This document shows, one piece after another, positions 1-8,642 of a stretch of 64,000 nt of DNA. This DNA comes from Ornithinimicrobium laminariae (GTDB lineage Bacteria > Actinomycetota > Actinomycetes > Actinomycetales > Dermatophilaceae), in assembly GCF_019457945.1 (NCBI RefSeq), contig NZ_JAHZSU010000002.1, positions 434,001-498,000 on the forward strand, written 5' to 3'. Under the pieces are notes generated by a model that searched no databases, was not told where the DNA came from, and saw only the letters and a list, made by a program, of their open reading frames with translations. The translations under genes and the position numbers were made by a program. Position 1 is the stretch's first letter, and each line of letters starts with the position of its first letter.

Positions 1-1295
1 ACGCCCTGGCGCACCTCATCGGCGGTGATCACCAACGGCGGCACCAAGTGCAACCTGTTGCCGGCCATGAAGGGCCAGATCCCCTCGGCCCGGCAAGCGT
101 GTATGAGTGTGCCCATCGTCGCAGCGTCCAGTGGCGTCTTCGCTTGCGCATCACTGACAAACTCGACAGCCCACATCAGGCCAATGCCGCGCACTTGACC
201 AATGCAGGCATGACGCTGCGCCAACTCAGCCAACGCCGGCCCGAGCACGCTTTCCCCGACCTCGCGGGCGTGCTCGACCACACCATCGCGCCGCATGATG
301 TCGATCGCCGCAACTGCCGTGGCGCAGGCCAACGGGTGCCCCGAATAGGTCAGGCCCCCGGGGAAGGGCTTGTGCGCATACGTATCTGCGATGGCATCAG
401 TCATCACCACCCCACCGAGCGGGACATACCCCGAGTTCACACCCTTGGCGAAGGCAATCAGGTCCGGTGCAACATCAAAACGTTCAAAGGCAAACCACGA
501 ACCGCACCGACCAAACCCAGCCATCACTTCGTCAGCGATCAGCATGATGCCGAACTCGTCGCAGAGTGCCCGTAGACCCGGCCAGAATCCCGGCGGAGGA
601 ACCAGCACGCCATTGGTGCCGACGACCGATTCCATCACGATGGCCGCGATCCCATCTGGGCCTTCAACCTCGATCGTTCGCCGGATGTTGCGCAGCGAAC
701 GTTGCGATTCTTCCTCCGGCGTCGAGGAATCAAACTCGCTGCGATACAGGTGAGGCCCCCAAAAGTGCACCACCCCAGACACACCCGACTCAGCGGCCCA
801 GCGTCGTGGCTCACCCGTCAGCGTTTGCGACAGCGTCCCGGCCCCGTGATAGCTGCGATAGGCCGACAGCACTTTGTGTCGCCCCGTGTGCCCCCGAGCA
901 AGTTTCACCGCGTTCTCAATCGCGTCCTGGCCGCCATTGGTGAAGAAGATCTTGTTCATGCCCTCGGGCGCCAAACCCGCAATCGCTTCTGCCGCTCGAG
1001 CACGCGACTCATGGGCCATCGCGGGTGACACCATCGCCAACCCTTCGGCTGCCGCTTTCAGCGCCGCCGTCATGTCAGGGTGTCGATAGCCAAGGTTGAC
1101 GTTGACCAGCTGCGAGGAGAAATCGAGCCATTTGTTGCCCACGTGATCCCAAAACCAGGCACCCTCGCCACCTGCTAGTGGCGTTGGGTTGAGGTCAGCT
1201 TGGGCAGACCACGACTGAAACACGTGTGCCTTGGTGAGTGCCCGGATCTCAGCGTCACGAGCGATGCCCTCAGGTGTCGAGCCGTCCGTTGTCAT
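1..1295 (-). CDS. Class III PLP-dependent aminotransferase (partial, C-terminus outside window)
   Basis: Reads from an ATG at 1295 to the window edge without a stop, giving about 431 residues, so only the last few residues of a roughly 440-455 residue family are missing. Seen: the N-terminal stretch PTPLAGGEGAWFWD, the PLP aspartate region IADEVMAGFGR, and FAKGVNSGYVPLGG carrying the presumed Schiff-base lysine. These fit class III (omega-amino acid) aminotransferases that move an amino group to a 2-oxo acid. The substrate cannot be read from sequence; taurine, beta-alanine or other omega-amines are possible. It starts 7 bases after the SDR gene stop on the same strand, so the two are probably co-transcribed. 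Confidence 0.88.
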   Translation of the reverse strand, partial: MTTDGSTPEGIARDAEIRALTKAHVFQSWSAQADLNPTPLAGGEGAWFWDHVGNKWLDFSSQLVNVNLGYRHPDMTAALKAAAEGLAMVSPAMAHESRARAAEAIAGLAPEGMNKIFFTNGGQDAIENAVKLARGHTGRHKVLSAYRSYHGAGTLSQTLTGEPRRWAAESGVSGVVHFWGPHLYRSEFDSSTPEEESQRSLRNIRRTIEVEGPDGIAAIVMESVVGTNGVLVPPPGFWPGLRALCDEFGIMLIADEVMAGFGRCGSWFAFERFDVAPDLIAFAKGVNSGYVPLGGVVMTDAIADTYAHKPFPGGLTYSGHPLACATAVAAIDIMRRDGVVEHAREVGESVLGPALAELAQRHACIGQVRGIGLMWAVEFVSDAQAKTPLDAATMGTLIHACRAEGIWPFMAGNRLHLVPPLVITADEVRQG

Positions 1296-1302
1296 GCTGG
1301 CC

Positions 1303-2103
1303 TCAGTTCGCTGGCGTCGGAGGGGTGAATCGGCCATCAATTGCGGTCCAGCCACCATCGACCACAATCTGGGAGCCAGTGACAAAGCTTGCTGCATCGC
1401 TGGCCAGATAGTTCACGGCGCCGACAATCTCGTTGGGCTGAGCCCAGCGCGCCAAAGCGCTCTTATTCGCGTATGCCTGTTGCCACGCTTCATCGCTTTG
1501 GATCTCTTTAGTCAACGGGGTGTCGACAACACCCGGAGCCACCGAGTTAAACCGCACGCCCTGTGGCCCCAGCTCAGCAGCAAAGGTGCGGATCAGTTGA
1601 AGCAAGCCGGCCTTCGTCGCGGCGTAGCCACCCTGGCCCGGCTCAACGGTCAACGAGCGAATCGACCCCAACACAATGAACGAGCCCACACCCCGTGAAG
1701 CCATCCGCGGCGCAAAGGCCCGAGCCACGTTGAAGGTCCCGCCCAAGTTGATGTCGATCACCGAAGAGAACTCTTCACTCGAATAGTCGAGCAGTCGCTT
1801 CCGGACATTGCGGGCAGCAGTGAGCACGACAATGTCCACGTCGCGCGCGTGGTCTGCTGCCTGCGCCAAACTGTCCGGGTCGGTGACATTGACGACGCCA
1901 GCCTCGTGCTCCGGAGCAGCATGCACGCTGGCCTGCTCCAACGCATACACCAGGGCTGACTCGGCGACGCTTTGATGCTGGTCCAAGCAAGTCACTCGGG
2001 CACCTTGTGCGGCCAGGCCAGCCACGACTTCGGCACCAATGCCGCCGCAGCCGATCACCACCGCGTGCTTGCCATCTAGACGGAACATGTTGGCGTAGTC
2101 CAC
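1303..2103 (-). CDS. SDR family NAD(P)-dependent oxidoreductase
   Basis: A 266-residue short-chain dehydrogenase. The Rossmann glycine motif GCGGIGAEV lies at about residues 18-26, and the catalytic pair appears as YAATK at about 160, after GSIRS with the catalytic serine. The C-terminal VDGGWTAIDG is typical of classical SDRs. Classical SDRs oxidise or reduce alcohol/carbonyl groups with NAD(P)H in the cytoplasm; the substrate is unknown here. It sits between purU and the aminotransferase on the same strand. An amine-to-carbonyl-to-alcohol route with the neighbouring aminotransferase is an inference only. Confidence 0.88.
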   Translation of the reverse strand: MDYANMFRLDGKHAVVIGCGGIGAEVVAGLAAQGARVTCLDQHQSVAESALVYALEQASVHAAPEHEAGVVNVTDPDSLAQAADHARDVDIVVLTAARNVRKRLLDYSSEEFSSVIDINLGGTFNVARAFAPRMASRGVGSFIVLGSIRSLTVEPGQGGYAATKAGLLQLIRTFAAELGPQGVRFNSVAPGVVDTPLTKEIQSDEAWQQAYANKSALARWAQPNEIVGAVNYLASDAASFVTGSQIVVDGGWTAIDGRFTPPTPAN

Positions 2104-2171
2104 CGGCGCAATCCCTTCACGAGGCGCACGCTGCTCAAACGGTGCGCAGTGAGATCAACCTACCCTCAGGA

Positions 2172-3071
2172 TCAGTCAAAAACGATGGTGCGATGCCCAC
2201 GCAGAATGATCCGCTGCTCAGCGTGCCAGCGGACCGCCCGAGACAGCGCCGCGGCCTCTTGCTCTTGGCCAACCCGCGAAAGATCCGCTGGCGACATCCG
2301 GTGGTCTACCCGGCGGAAGTCCTGCTCAATAATCGGGCCCTCATCGAGGTCGGCCGTGACGTAGTGAGCCGTCGCGCCAATGACCTTCACACCGCGATCG
2401 TGCGCCTGCGTGTAGGGCTTGGCGCCCTTAAAGCTAGGCAGCAGCGAGTGGTGGATGTTGATGATGCGCCCCGAATAGTCCGAGCACATCTGCTCCGAAA
2501 GCACCTGCATATACCGAGCCAAAATGATCGTCTCGGCGTTGCTCTGATCGACGATCTTGCGCAGTTTGGCTTCAGCCCCGGGCTTGGTGTCTTTGGTGAC
2601 CGGGATGTGGTGGAAGTCCACGCCGTGCCACTGCGCCAGCGACCGGAAGTCTTCGTGGTTGGACACGATCGCGGCGATCTCAATGCCCAACTGCCCCGTC
2701 CGCACCCGAAAGAGCAGGTCGTTGAGGCAGTGGCCCATCTTGCTGACCATGATGACGACACGGTGCGGCAAGGCGAGGTCACGGACATGCCAATGCATCG
2801 AATACTCAGTTGCGACCGGCGTGAACGCAGCCTGCAGGTCTTCAACTGGCAGCGCGGACTCGCCCGCGCGGCGCAAGTGCATCCGCAGGTGAAACTCCCC
2901 AACAACGTCATCGCCAAATTGTTGGCTATCGACAATCGTCAGGTCTTGCGCCAGCATCGCGCCGGAAACAGCGTGCACGATCCCGACCTGGTCGGGGCAC
3001 GAAACGGTCAGCACAAACTCGCGCCCAGTGGGCCGGTTGCTGGGGACATGGTCGGTCACGGAAGCAGTCAT
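2172..3071 (-). CDS. purU: Formyltetrahydrofolate deformylase
   Basis: A 299-residue protein with an N-terminal ACT domain (FVLTVSCPDQVGIVHAVSGA) and a C-terminal formyltransferase fold. The latter has IILARYMQVLS, NIHHSLLPSFKGAKPY and GATAHYVTADLDEGPII, the catalytic Asn/His/Asp region of PurU. The enzyme hydrolyses 10-formyl-THF to THF and formate, balancing one-carbon pools and feeding PurT-type purine synthesis. Length and full motif order fit the family. It lies 26 bases after the P1 hydrolase gene on the same strand. A TATGCT box 9 bases before the ATG could give it its own promoter. Confidence 0.96.
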   Translation of the reverse strand: MTASVTDHVPSNRPTGREFVLTVSCPDQVGIVHAVSGAMLAQDLTIVDSQQFGDDVVGEFHLRMHLRRAGESALPVEDLQAAFTPVATEYSMHWHVRDLALPHRVVIMVSKMGHCLNDLLFRVRTGQLGIEIAAIVSNHEDFRSLAQWHGVDFHHIPVTKDTKPGAEAKLRKIVDQSNAETIILARYMQVLSEQMCSDYSGRIINIHHSLLPSFKGAKPYTQAHDRGVKVIGATAHYVTADLDEGPIIEQDFRRVDHRMSPADLSRVGQEQEAAALSRAVRWHAEQRIILRGHRTIVFD

Positions 3072-3097
3072 ATCGCGACCAGCATATCTGGGCTGAG

Positions 3098-4165
3098 CTA
3101 CCCCTTGAGCGCGCTGGCAAAGGCGTCACGATAGCCGCGCCAGGTGCCGTCGGTAGTCGTGACCGAAGTCGCCGCAAGCATGGCTCGCACGATGGCCCGA
3201 GTCACCACTTCTCCTGAAGCCAAGAGCATCTCGTGGAAGGCCTCCGCGCTGGGCTCATCCCCCTTACCGGTCGCCAACCCAAAGAGCGTGTCACCGTCAT
3301 ACATCGTGTGGATGGGGTTGATCGCTCTGGCCATCCCATCGTGTCCACTGCCCGCTAGTCGGGCGGCTTGCGCTTTGGTCAGCGTCGCATCGGTGGCGAC
3401 CACTCCAATAGTTGTCGCTAAGGTGCGCGGGACTCGACTGGTTGGATTGGCCTCTGCTGCCGCGGTTGCTGCCTGCTGGACCTCATCCTGGCTGGGCGTC
3501 AGCAATCGCGTGCCGTCGGGCAAGCCAAGACCGTCCAAATCGCCAGGCAACAAGTGGCGGGCACCCCACAACTCTCCGGTATGCGGGATGACCGGTGATC
3601 CGACCGCGTTCACCACCACGATGGCGGCCACCATCGACCCATCGCTCAACAGGAGGCTGGCCGAGCCAATGCCACCCTTCAACCCGCCAGCCTGGGCTCC
3701 GGTGCCTGCGCCAACCGCGCCCAACAAGGGCGTCTCAGTCGTCGCCGCAGCACTCGCCCTGGCACCAAACTCCGCGTCCGGCAGCGACGCAAAATCGCCA
3801 CCACGACCCAGATCAAAGATCACCGCTGCCGGGACGATCGGCACCACATTGCCTTCGGGCCCCACCGGCATCCCGATGCCAGCGCGGTGCCGTTGCCGCA
3901 TCACGCCATCGGCGGCCGCCAAGCCAAATGCGCTACCTCCGGAGAGCACGACGGCGTGCGCCCGTTGCACCAGATTCTTTGGGTCTAGGGCATCAGTCTC
4001 GCGGGTGCCCGGCCCGCCACCACGCACATCGACTCCCGCCACTGCCCCCTCATCGCCAGCCAGGATGACCGTCGTCCCTGTCAACCAGCCTTCGTCGGTG
4101 CGCTCGTAGTGGCCAACGCTCAGTCCATCGACATCGACGAGTGAGTTGGTGGGGCCAGGGATCAT
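3098..4165 (-). CDS. P1 family (NylC/DmpA-like) N-terminal-nucleophile hydrolase
   Basis: A 355-residue protein of the P1/S58 family, self-cleaving Ntn hydrolases that include DmpA aminopeptidase, beta-aminopeptidases and the nylon-oligomer hydrolase NylC. Seen: SGGSAFGLAAADGV at about 75-88, and candidate catalytic residues Lys163 (GLKGG), Asn186 (VVNAVGS) and Thr251 (LATTIGVVATD), which line up with the NylC Lys/Asn/Thr set as I remember it. The C-terminal MYDGDTLFGLAT is also shared. Cleavage before Thr251 would give alpha and beta chains. Its ATG overlaps the M20 gene stop by 4 bases (ATGA). Substrate unknown; the context suggests peptides or unusual amides taken up by the upstream ABC transporter. 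Confidence 0.9.
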   Translation of the reverse strand: MIPGPTNSLVDVDGLSVGHYERTDEGWLTGTTVILAGDEGAVAGVDVRGGGPGTRETDALDPKNLVQRAHAVVLSGGSAFGLAAADGVMRQRHRAGIGMPVGPEGNVVPIVPAAVIFDLGRGGDFASLPDAEFGARASAAATTETPLLGAVGAGTGAQAGGLKGGIGSASLLLSDGSMVAAIVVVNAVGSPVIPHTGELWGARHLLPGDLDGLGLPDGTRLLTPSQDEVQQAATAAAEANPTSRVPRTLATTIGVVATDATLTKAQAARLAGSGHDGMARAINPIHTMYDGDTLFGLATGKGDEPSAEAFHEMLLASGEVVTRAIVRAMLAATSVTTTDGTWRGYRDAFASALKG

Positions 4166-5352
4166 GCCGAACCTCCATGCAAATAGCGATGGGCCGCGTG
4201 CGCGTATACCTGTGCGCAGGTGACGATCTGTGACACCTCAACCATTTCGTTGGCCTGGTGGGCAATCCACTTGCCGCCGGGGCCATAAACGACAGTCGGG
4301 ATGCCTGCGTGAGCAGTCAGAATCGTGCCGTCGGTCGCGCCGGGCACGCCGCCATACACAGCGGGCTGGCCCGTCACCTCTTCGTGTGCTGAGGCGAGCG
4401 CCTGGATCATCGGATCGCTAGTCGGGGTGTCTACGGCTGGACGGTTATCAACAACATGCACCGCGGCCTTAACGCCAGCATCAGCGCCGGTCACCGCAGC
4501 CAAATCGCTCAATCGCTGGATCAACGCCTCATGGTCAACGCCGGGCACCGTGCGGATATCGAAGCAGACTAACGCCTGCCCTGGGATCACATTGATCTGG
4601 TCAGCGTCGCCAGCCCGCATCACCGTTGGGGTCAGATAGATAAAACCAAGATGCTCGTGCTCGCCAAACTCCGCCTGCAACTGCGCCTCGACTCCGGCCA
4701 CCGCGCTCACATAGCCAGCAACCACTGGTAGCGGGTTACGCGCATGCTGTGGCATCGCGCCGTGAGCCATCGCTCCAGTGAAAGTCACGGCCAGGCGAAT
4801 CGCGCCCTTGGAGACCGCGCAAATTTCGCCCTCTTCGGGCTCACAGCAGATGGCTCCATCGACTGATCCGGCCAGCTCGGTCGCCGCAAAATGCTTGGCC
4901 CCGAGCATCAAGCCTTCTTCATCCACCAGGGCGGCCACCACAAGTCGCCCTGGGAATGGCCCAGCGTCGACCACTGCCTTAGCGGCATAGAGCATGGCGG
5001 CAACGCCAGACTTCATGTCGGCCGACCCACGCCCACGCAGCCGACCGTCGACAATGTCGCCCGCATAGGGGTCGAAGGACCAGTCGCTGCGGTCGCCTTC
5101 AGTGACGACGTCGGTGTGCCCCTCCAACATCAACGTAGGCCCGGGGCCTCCGCCGCCTTCAAGGACCGCGATCACGTTAGGCCGGCCGGGCGCAACATCG
5201 TCAATCACTGGATCCCAGCCAAACTCCCGCATATGCTCAGCAACTCGGTCTGCGACCTGTTGCTCGGCAGTGCCTGCGCCCGGATCATTGACCGAGCGGA
5301 TCCGCACTAACTCAGCCGTGAAGGCAACTGCGCCATTGGTGTCGACCTGCAT
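4162..5352 (-). CDS. M20 family (ArgE/DapE-type) metallo-deacetylase/peptidase
   Basis: About 396 residues. Zinc-site motifs are visible: LMLEGHTDVV, the bridging aspartate in GRGSADMKSG, and EEG in VALVDEEGLML. The C-terminal half carries the dimerisation domain, then VPGATDGTIL and a closing VYGPGG motif. The family removes acyl groups or cleaves short peptides with two metal ions in the cytoplasm. I chose ATG 5352 because GAGG lies 5 bases upstream; a GTG at 5358 is the alternative. It follows the Nudix gene almost directly and overlaps the P1 gene, so these hydrolases are translationally coupled. Substrate not assignable. Confidence 0.9.
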   Translation of the reverse strand: MQVDTNGAVAFTAELVRIRSVNDPGAGTAEQQVADRVAEHMREFGWDPVIDDVAPGRPNVIAVLEGGGGPGPTLMLEGHTDVVTEGDRSDWSFDPYAGDIVDGRLRGRGSADMKSGVAAMLYAAKAVVDAGPFPGRLVVAALVDEEGLMLGAKHFAATELAGSVDGAICCEPEEGEICAVSKGAIRLAVTFTGAMAHGAMPQHARNPLPVVAGYVSAVAGVEAQLQAEFGEHEHLGFIYLTPTVMRAGDADQINVIPGQALVCFDIRTVPGVDHEALIQRLSDLAAVTGADAGVKAAVHVVDNRPAVDTPTSDPMIQALASAHEEVTGQPAVYGGVPGATDGTILTAHAGIPTVVYGPGGKWIAHQANEMVEVSQIVTCAQVYAHAAHRYLHGGSA

Positions 5353-5359
5353 ACTCACC

Positions 5360-5926
5360 TCACTGGTTTTGCGCGTCGAAGTCAGGGAAGCGGGCTACCA
5401 AAATGCCCCGTAGCCCATCGTCGGCGATATCCAGCGCTTCGGCCCAGCTAAACCAGCGGACTTCCTGCGACTCCCCCTCGGGCGGGTTGGGGTCTGCCGT
5501 GCCTGCGTCCAACACGTAGCGCAGGTCTAAGTGGGTATGCCCTCGTCCACCTTCGTGAACATCAACGTGCACCAGCACTGGCGAGCCCTGGCCATCAACC
5601 TCAGCAAACTGCGACTCCAGCCCGGTTTCCTCAGCCGTTTCCCGCAGTGCGGCGTCCCACGGCGTTTCATCGGCATCAATGTGCCCGCCTGGTTGCAGCC
5701 AGATCCCCAGTCGCCGGTGCTTGTGCAGGAGCACCCCGCGAGGTCCGATCACCAGCGCAGACCCGGTGAAGTGGATAGGCCCCGACTCCTCGCTAAAGGG
5801 CGAATCGAGCAGGTCCCACTCGGCGAAAATCCGATCGAGGCTGGCGCGCTCACGCTCATCGACCGGCACCCGGTCCGTGAGTTGGGTGAAAACGGCTTCT
5901 GCTAGCCAGTCTGGGTCTTCAATCAC
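5360..5926 (-). CDS. NUDIX hydrolase
   Basis: The Nudix box is complete: GGHIDADETP followed by RETAEETGL, that is Gx5Ex7REUXEEXGU. Family members hydrolyse nucleoside diphosphates linked to another moiety; the substrate is not predictable here. I prefer GTG 5926 as start (188 residues) because AGGAGG lies 8 bases upstream; an ATG at 5959 would intrude 41 bases into the transporter ATPase gene. With GTG the overlap with the ATPase stop is only 8 bases, like other junctions in this run. The gene lies between transporter and peptidase genes, so it is part of the same transcription unit. Confidence 0.88.
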   Translation of the reverse strand: MIEDPDWLAEAVFTQLTDRVPVDERERASLDRIFAEWDLLDSPFSEESGPIHFTGSALVIGPRGVLLHKHRRLGIWLQPGGHIDADETPWDAALRETAEETGLESQFAEVDGQGSPVLVHVDVHEGGRGHTHLDLRYVLDAGTADPNPPEGESQEVRWFSWAEALDIADDGLRGILVARFPDFDAQNQ

Positions 5927-6785
5927 GATTCTCGCCTCCTGCTTGTTGATTAACCTCATCGGCCAACGCTGCCGCAGTGCGGCCGCCGAGTGCCGCGCTC
6001 AGCGTCGGGATCGCAGCGATCAACTGCTTGGTGTATGCGTGCTGTGGGTCAGCAAAAAGTTCCTCGGTGGGCGCGACTTCGACAAACTCGCCACGTCGCA
6101 TGACTGCAACGCGATCGCAGACATGGCGGACGACCGACAGGTCGTGGCTGACAAAAATCAGCGTCAGATCGAAGCCTTCAACAACATTGTCGATCAAATT
6201 GAGCACCTGAGCCCGCACCGAGACATCCAGTGCGCTGACAGGTTCATCGGCCACCAAGATTTTGGGCTGCGGAGCGAGGGCTCGTGCCACCGAGATGCGC
6301 TGACGCTGCCCACCGGAGAACTGGTGTGGATAGCGGTCGATGGCGTCTTTGGGCAGCCCGACCGATTGAAGCAAGGTCACGACGCGCTCTTCTCGCTTCC
6401 CTGCGGCACTCATTCCAGCCGCAACGAGCGGCTCAGCAATGATGTCGCGCACCCGCATCCGTGGATCGAGCGAGCTCATCGGGTCCTGAAAAACCAACTG
6501 CATGGTCTCGCGCAGCCACTTCAGTTGACGTGAGCTTTGCCCATCGACACGCCTGCCCTGCACTTCAATCTGCCCGGACGTTGGCTGGTCAAGACCGCTC
6601 AGCAGTCGGAGCAGCGTCGACTTGCCTGAGCCGGACTCCCCGACGATGCCAAGGCGCTCACCCGGCGCAACCTCGAGATTAACGCCATTGACCGCGCGAA
6701 CGACGGGCGGTGGCGTGCGCAGCGAGGTCCTGGGCCGTCGAAACTCGCGACGCACATCGGTCAGTTTGAGGATGGGCTCAGTCAT
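5919..6785 (-). CDS. Oligopeptide/dipeptide ABC transporter ATP-binding protein (DppF-like)
   Basis: About 288 residues from ATG 6785 (MTEPILKLTDV). Walker A is GESGSGKST, the signature is FSGGQRQRISVARAL, and Walker B is ILVADEPVSALD, followed by the switch-region FVSHDLSVV. The ending TKQLIAAIP is typical of the oligopeptide transporter ATPases. An in-frame ATG lies 4 codons upstream; further upstream extension would run deep into the preceding gene. It overlaps the DppD-like gene by 8 bases and pairs with it as the two motor subunits on the cytoplasmic side. Confidence 0.94.
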   Translation of the reverse strand: MTEPILKLTDVRREFRRPRTSLRTPPPVVRAVNGVNLEVAPGERLGIVGESGSGKSTLLRLLSGLDQPTSGQIEVQGRRVDGQSSRQLKWLRETMQLVFQDPMSSLDPRMRVRDIIAEPLVAAGMSAAGKREERVVTLLQSVGLPKDAIDRYPHQFSGGQRQRISVARALAPQPKILVADEPVSALDVSVRAQVLNLIDNVVEGFDLTLIFVSHDLSVVRHVCDRVAVMRRGEFVEVAPTEELFADPQHAYTKQLIAAIPTLSAALGGRTAAALADEVNQQAGGENRD

Positions 6786-7788
6786 CGCGTGCCCCATGCC
6801 CGGATGAGGAATCGGCGCCCAGCGGGTGCACGCAGGCATAGCCGGCACCGTCCCCGCGATCGTGCCAGGTTGGCACTTCGGTGCAGGCCTCGGTGGCCGC
6901 CTCGCAGCGATTGCGGAAAACACAACCATCGGGGAAATGCCCTGCCCCAGGCACCGACCCAGCAATCGTTGGCAGCGAACGTCGTTCCCGGCGGCTGCCG
7001 TCAGGCATGCTGAGGTCAGAGGCTGCTAGCAGGCCCTGGGTGTAGTGATGGCGAGGGTCGGTAAAGACCTCGGTCACCGGACCCGCCTCGACGATCCGTC
7101 CGCCATACATCACCATCACCCGCTCGCAGACGGTCGCGACGACGGCTAGATCGTGGGTGATAAACAACAGCGCGGCATCACGTTCTTGAGCTTGCCGGAC
7201 GATCAGGTCCAGCACTAACGCCTGCACGGTGACATCCAAAGCCGTTGTCGGCTCATCACAGATCAACAAGTCCGGGCTATTAGCTAGAGCGATAGCCGCC
7301 ACGATTCGTTGACGCTGACCGCCGGAAAGTTGGTGCGGGTAGGAGCGGGCAACGTTGGCCGGATCAGGCAGACCGACGCTGTCCAGCAACTCAACCGCTC
7401 GTGATTTTGCTGCAGCTTTGCTCGGCTCGGTGCCGTGGATCCGCATCACTTCAGCGACCTGTGCGCCCACCCGCATCGTTGGGTTGAGCGCCGTCATCGG
7501 CTCTTGGAAGATCATCGCCATATCCGACCCGCGGATCTTGGCCATCTCTCGCTCAGGGCGCTCCAGCAGGTTGCCCTCGTGGCCCGCCAACTCGACCGTG
7601 CCATTGGCGCGCACGCCATCGCTGAGCAGCCCCATCACCGCCAAGGCAGTCAAAGATTTGCCCGACCCGGACTCACCAATCAGGCCAACGCGCTCGCCAG
7701 AGTCAATGGTGAAACTGACATCGGCCAGCAGGGGCGTGCGGGTCGTTGCCACCCCCAACCCTTGGACGCTGAGCACTGCCGCGCCCAT
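6778..7788 (-). CDS. Oligopeptide/dipeptide ABC transporter ATP-binding protein (DppD-like)
   Basis: A 336-residue ATPase. Walker A GESGSGKSL, signature LSGGQRQRIVAAIAL, Walker B LLICDEPTTALD, and FITHDLAVVA are all present. The C-terminal extension has the cysteine pattern of the oligo_HPY domain (GCVFRNRCEAA, GYACVHP), which in this family can hold an iron-sulfur centre. It shares one base with the upstream permease stop (TGATG on the minus strand). It works with the DppF-like ATPase to power uptake. Confidence 0.95.
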   Translation of the reverse strand: MGAAVLSVQGLGVATTRTPLLADVSFTIDSGERVGLIGESGSGKSLTALAVMGLLSDGVRANGTVELAGHEGNLLERPEREMAKIRGSDMAMIFQEPMTALNPTMRVGAQVAEVMRIHGTEPSKAAAKSRAVELLDSVGLPDPANVARSYPHQLSGGQRQRIVAAIALANSPDLLICDEPTTALDVTVQALVLDLIVRQAQERDAALLFITHDLAVVATVCERVMVMYGGRIVEAGPVTEVFTDPRHHYTQGLLAASDLSMPDGSRRERRSLPTIAGSVPGAGHFPDGCVFRNRCEAATEACTEVPTWHDRGDGAGYACVHPLGADSSSGHGARDD

Positions 7789-8642
7789 CAGCGATCCTCC
7801 AACTTCGGGTCGAGATAGTCCCGCAGACCATCACCAAGAAGATTGAACCCCAGCACTGACCAGGCAATCGCGATGCCGGGGATCAGGACCAGGTGCGGCG
7901 CCGAGCGCAGGGTCGATTGCGCTTCATAGAGCATCCGGCCCCACGACGGTTGGCCCGTCGGTGTGCCGAGCCCCAAATAGGCCAGGGCGGCTTCGGCCAA
8001 GATGGCGATCGCGAAGGCCACCGAGGCCTGCACGATCACCAGGCTGGCCACATTCGGCAAGACATGCCGCACCGCGATCGCAACCGGCCCGCGACCAGCG
8101 GCCCGGGCGGCAGTCACGTATTCAGTGCGCAGCACGCTGAGCGCGCTGGCCCTGGTCACCCGGGCAAAAGAAGGAATCGTGGCAATCCCGATGGCAACCA
8201 TGGCTACTTGTGTCGATCCGCCATAAATGGCGGCAAACATAATGGCCAACAGCAGCGCAGGGAAAGCCAGCAAGATGTCGTTGCTGCGCATGATCAGTTG
8301 GCCAAACCAGCCCGCAGACATAGCAGCCAGGATGCCCAACGGCACGCCGATCAGGGCCGCGACTCCCACGGCCACAATGCCAACCAGCAGAGTCGTGCGG
8401 GCGCCTAGCAATATCTGAGTGAAGACATCACGTCGCAGGCGGTCAGTGCCCAACCAAAACTCCGCGTTAGGCCGCTGGTAGGCCTCGGTGCTGAGCACTC
8501 GCATGGGTGCCTGCGGCGTCCACACCAGCGAGACCGCGGCCGTCGCCACGATGACGCCCACTAAAACCGCCCCGACAATCAAGGTGGCATTGATCGGACG
8601 GCGCCGAGAACGAGTGATCTCCTGCTCGATGGGTTGTGTCAT
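7788..8642 (-). CDS. Oligopeptide/dipeptide ABC transporter permease (DppC-like)
   Basis: A 284-residue inner-membrane permease with a first hydrophobic helix at about residues 20-45 and roughly five more after residue 80. The coupling-loop EAA motif reads EYVTAARAAGRGPVAIAVRH, and the N-terminal region contains FWLGTDRLRRDVFTQIL, a DppC/OppC hallmark. It overlaps the DppB-like gene by 4 bases. Family knowledge: it pairs with DppB to form the translocation pore. Confidence 0.95.
   Translation of the reverse strand: MTQPIEQEITRSRRRPINATLIVGAVLVGVIVATAAVSLVWTPQAPMRVLSTEAYQRPNAEFWLGTDRLRRDVFTQILLGARTTLLVGIVAVGVAALIGVPLGILAAMSAGWFGQLIMRSNDILLAFPALLLAIMFAAIYGGSTQVAMVAIGIATIPSFARVTRASALSVLRTEYVTAARAAGRGPVAIAVRHVLPNVASLVIVQASVAFAIAILAEAALAYLGLGTPTGQPSWGRMLYEAQSTLRSAPHLVLIPGIAIAWSVLGFNLLGDGLRDYLDPKLEDR

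Noticed and set aside
48..1089. Several plus-strand reading frames of 70-175 codons
   Set aside because: They are antisense to the aminotransferase gene, whose minus-strand frame carries clear family motifs.
5927..5959. Upstream ATG start for the first Nudix gene
   Set aside because: It would overlap the ATPase gene by 41 bases and has no good ribosome-binding site, unlike GTG 5926 with AGGAGG.
6786..6965. N-terminal extension of the DppF-like ATPase
   Set aside because: It runs inside the DppD-like gene in another frame and adds no family sequence.
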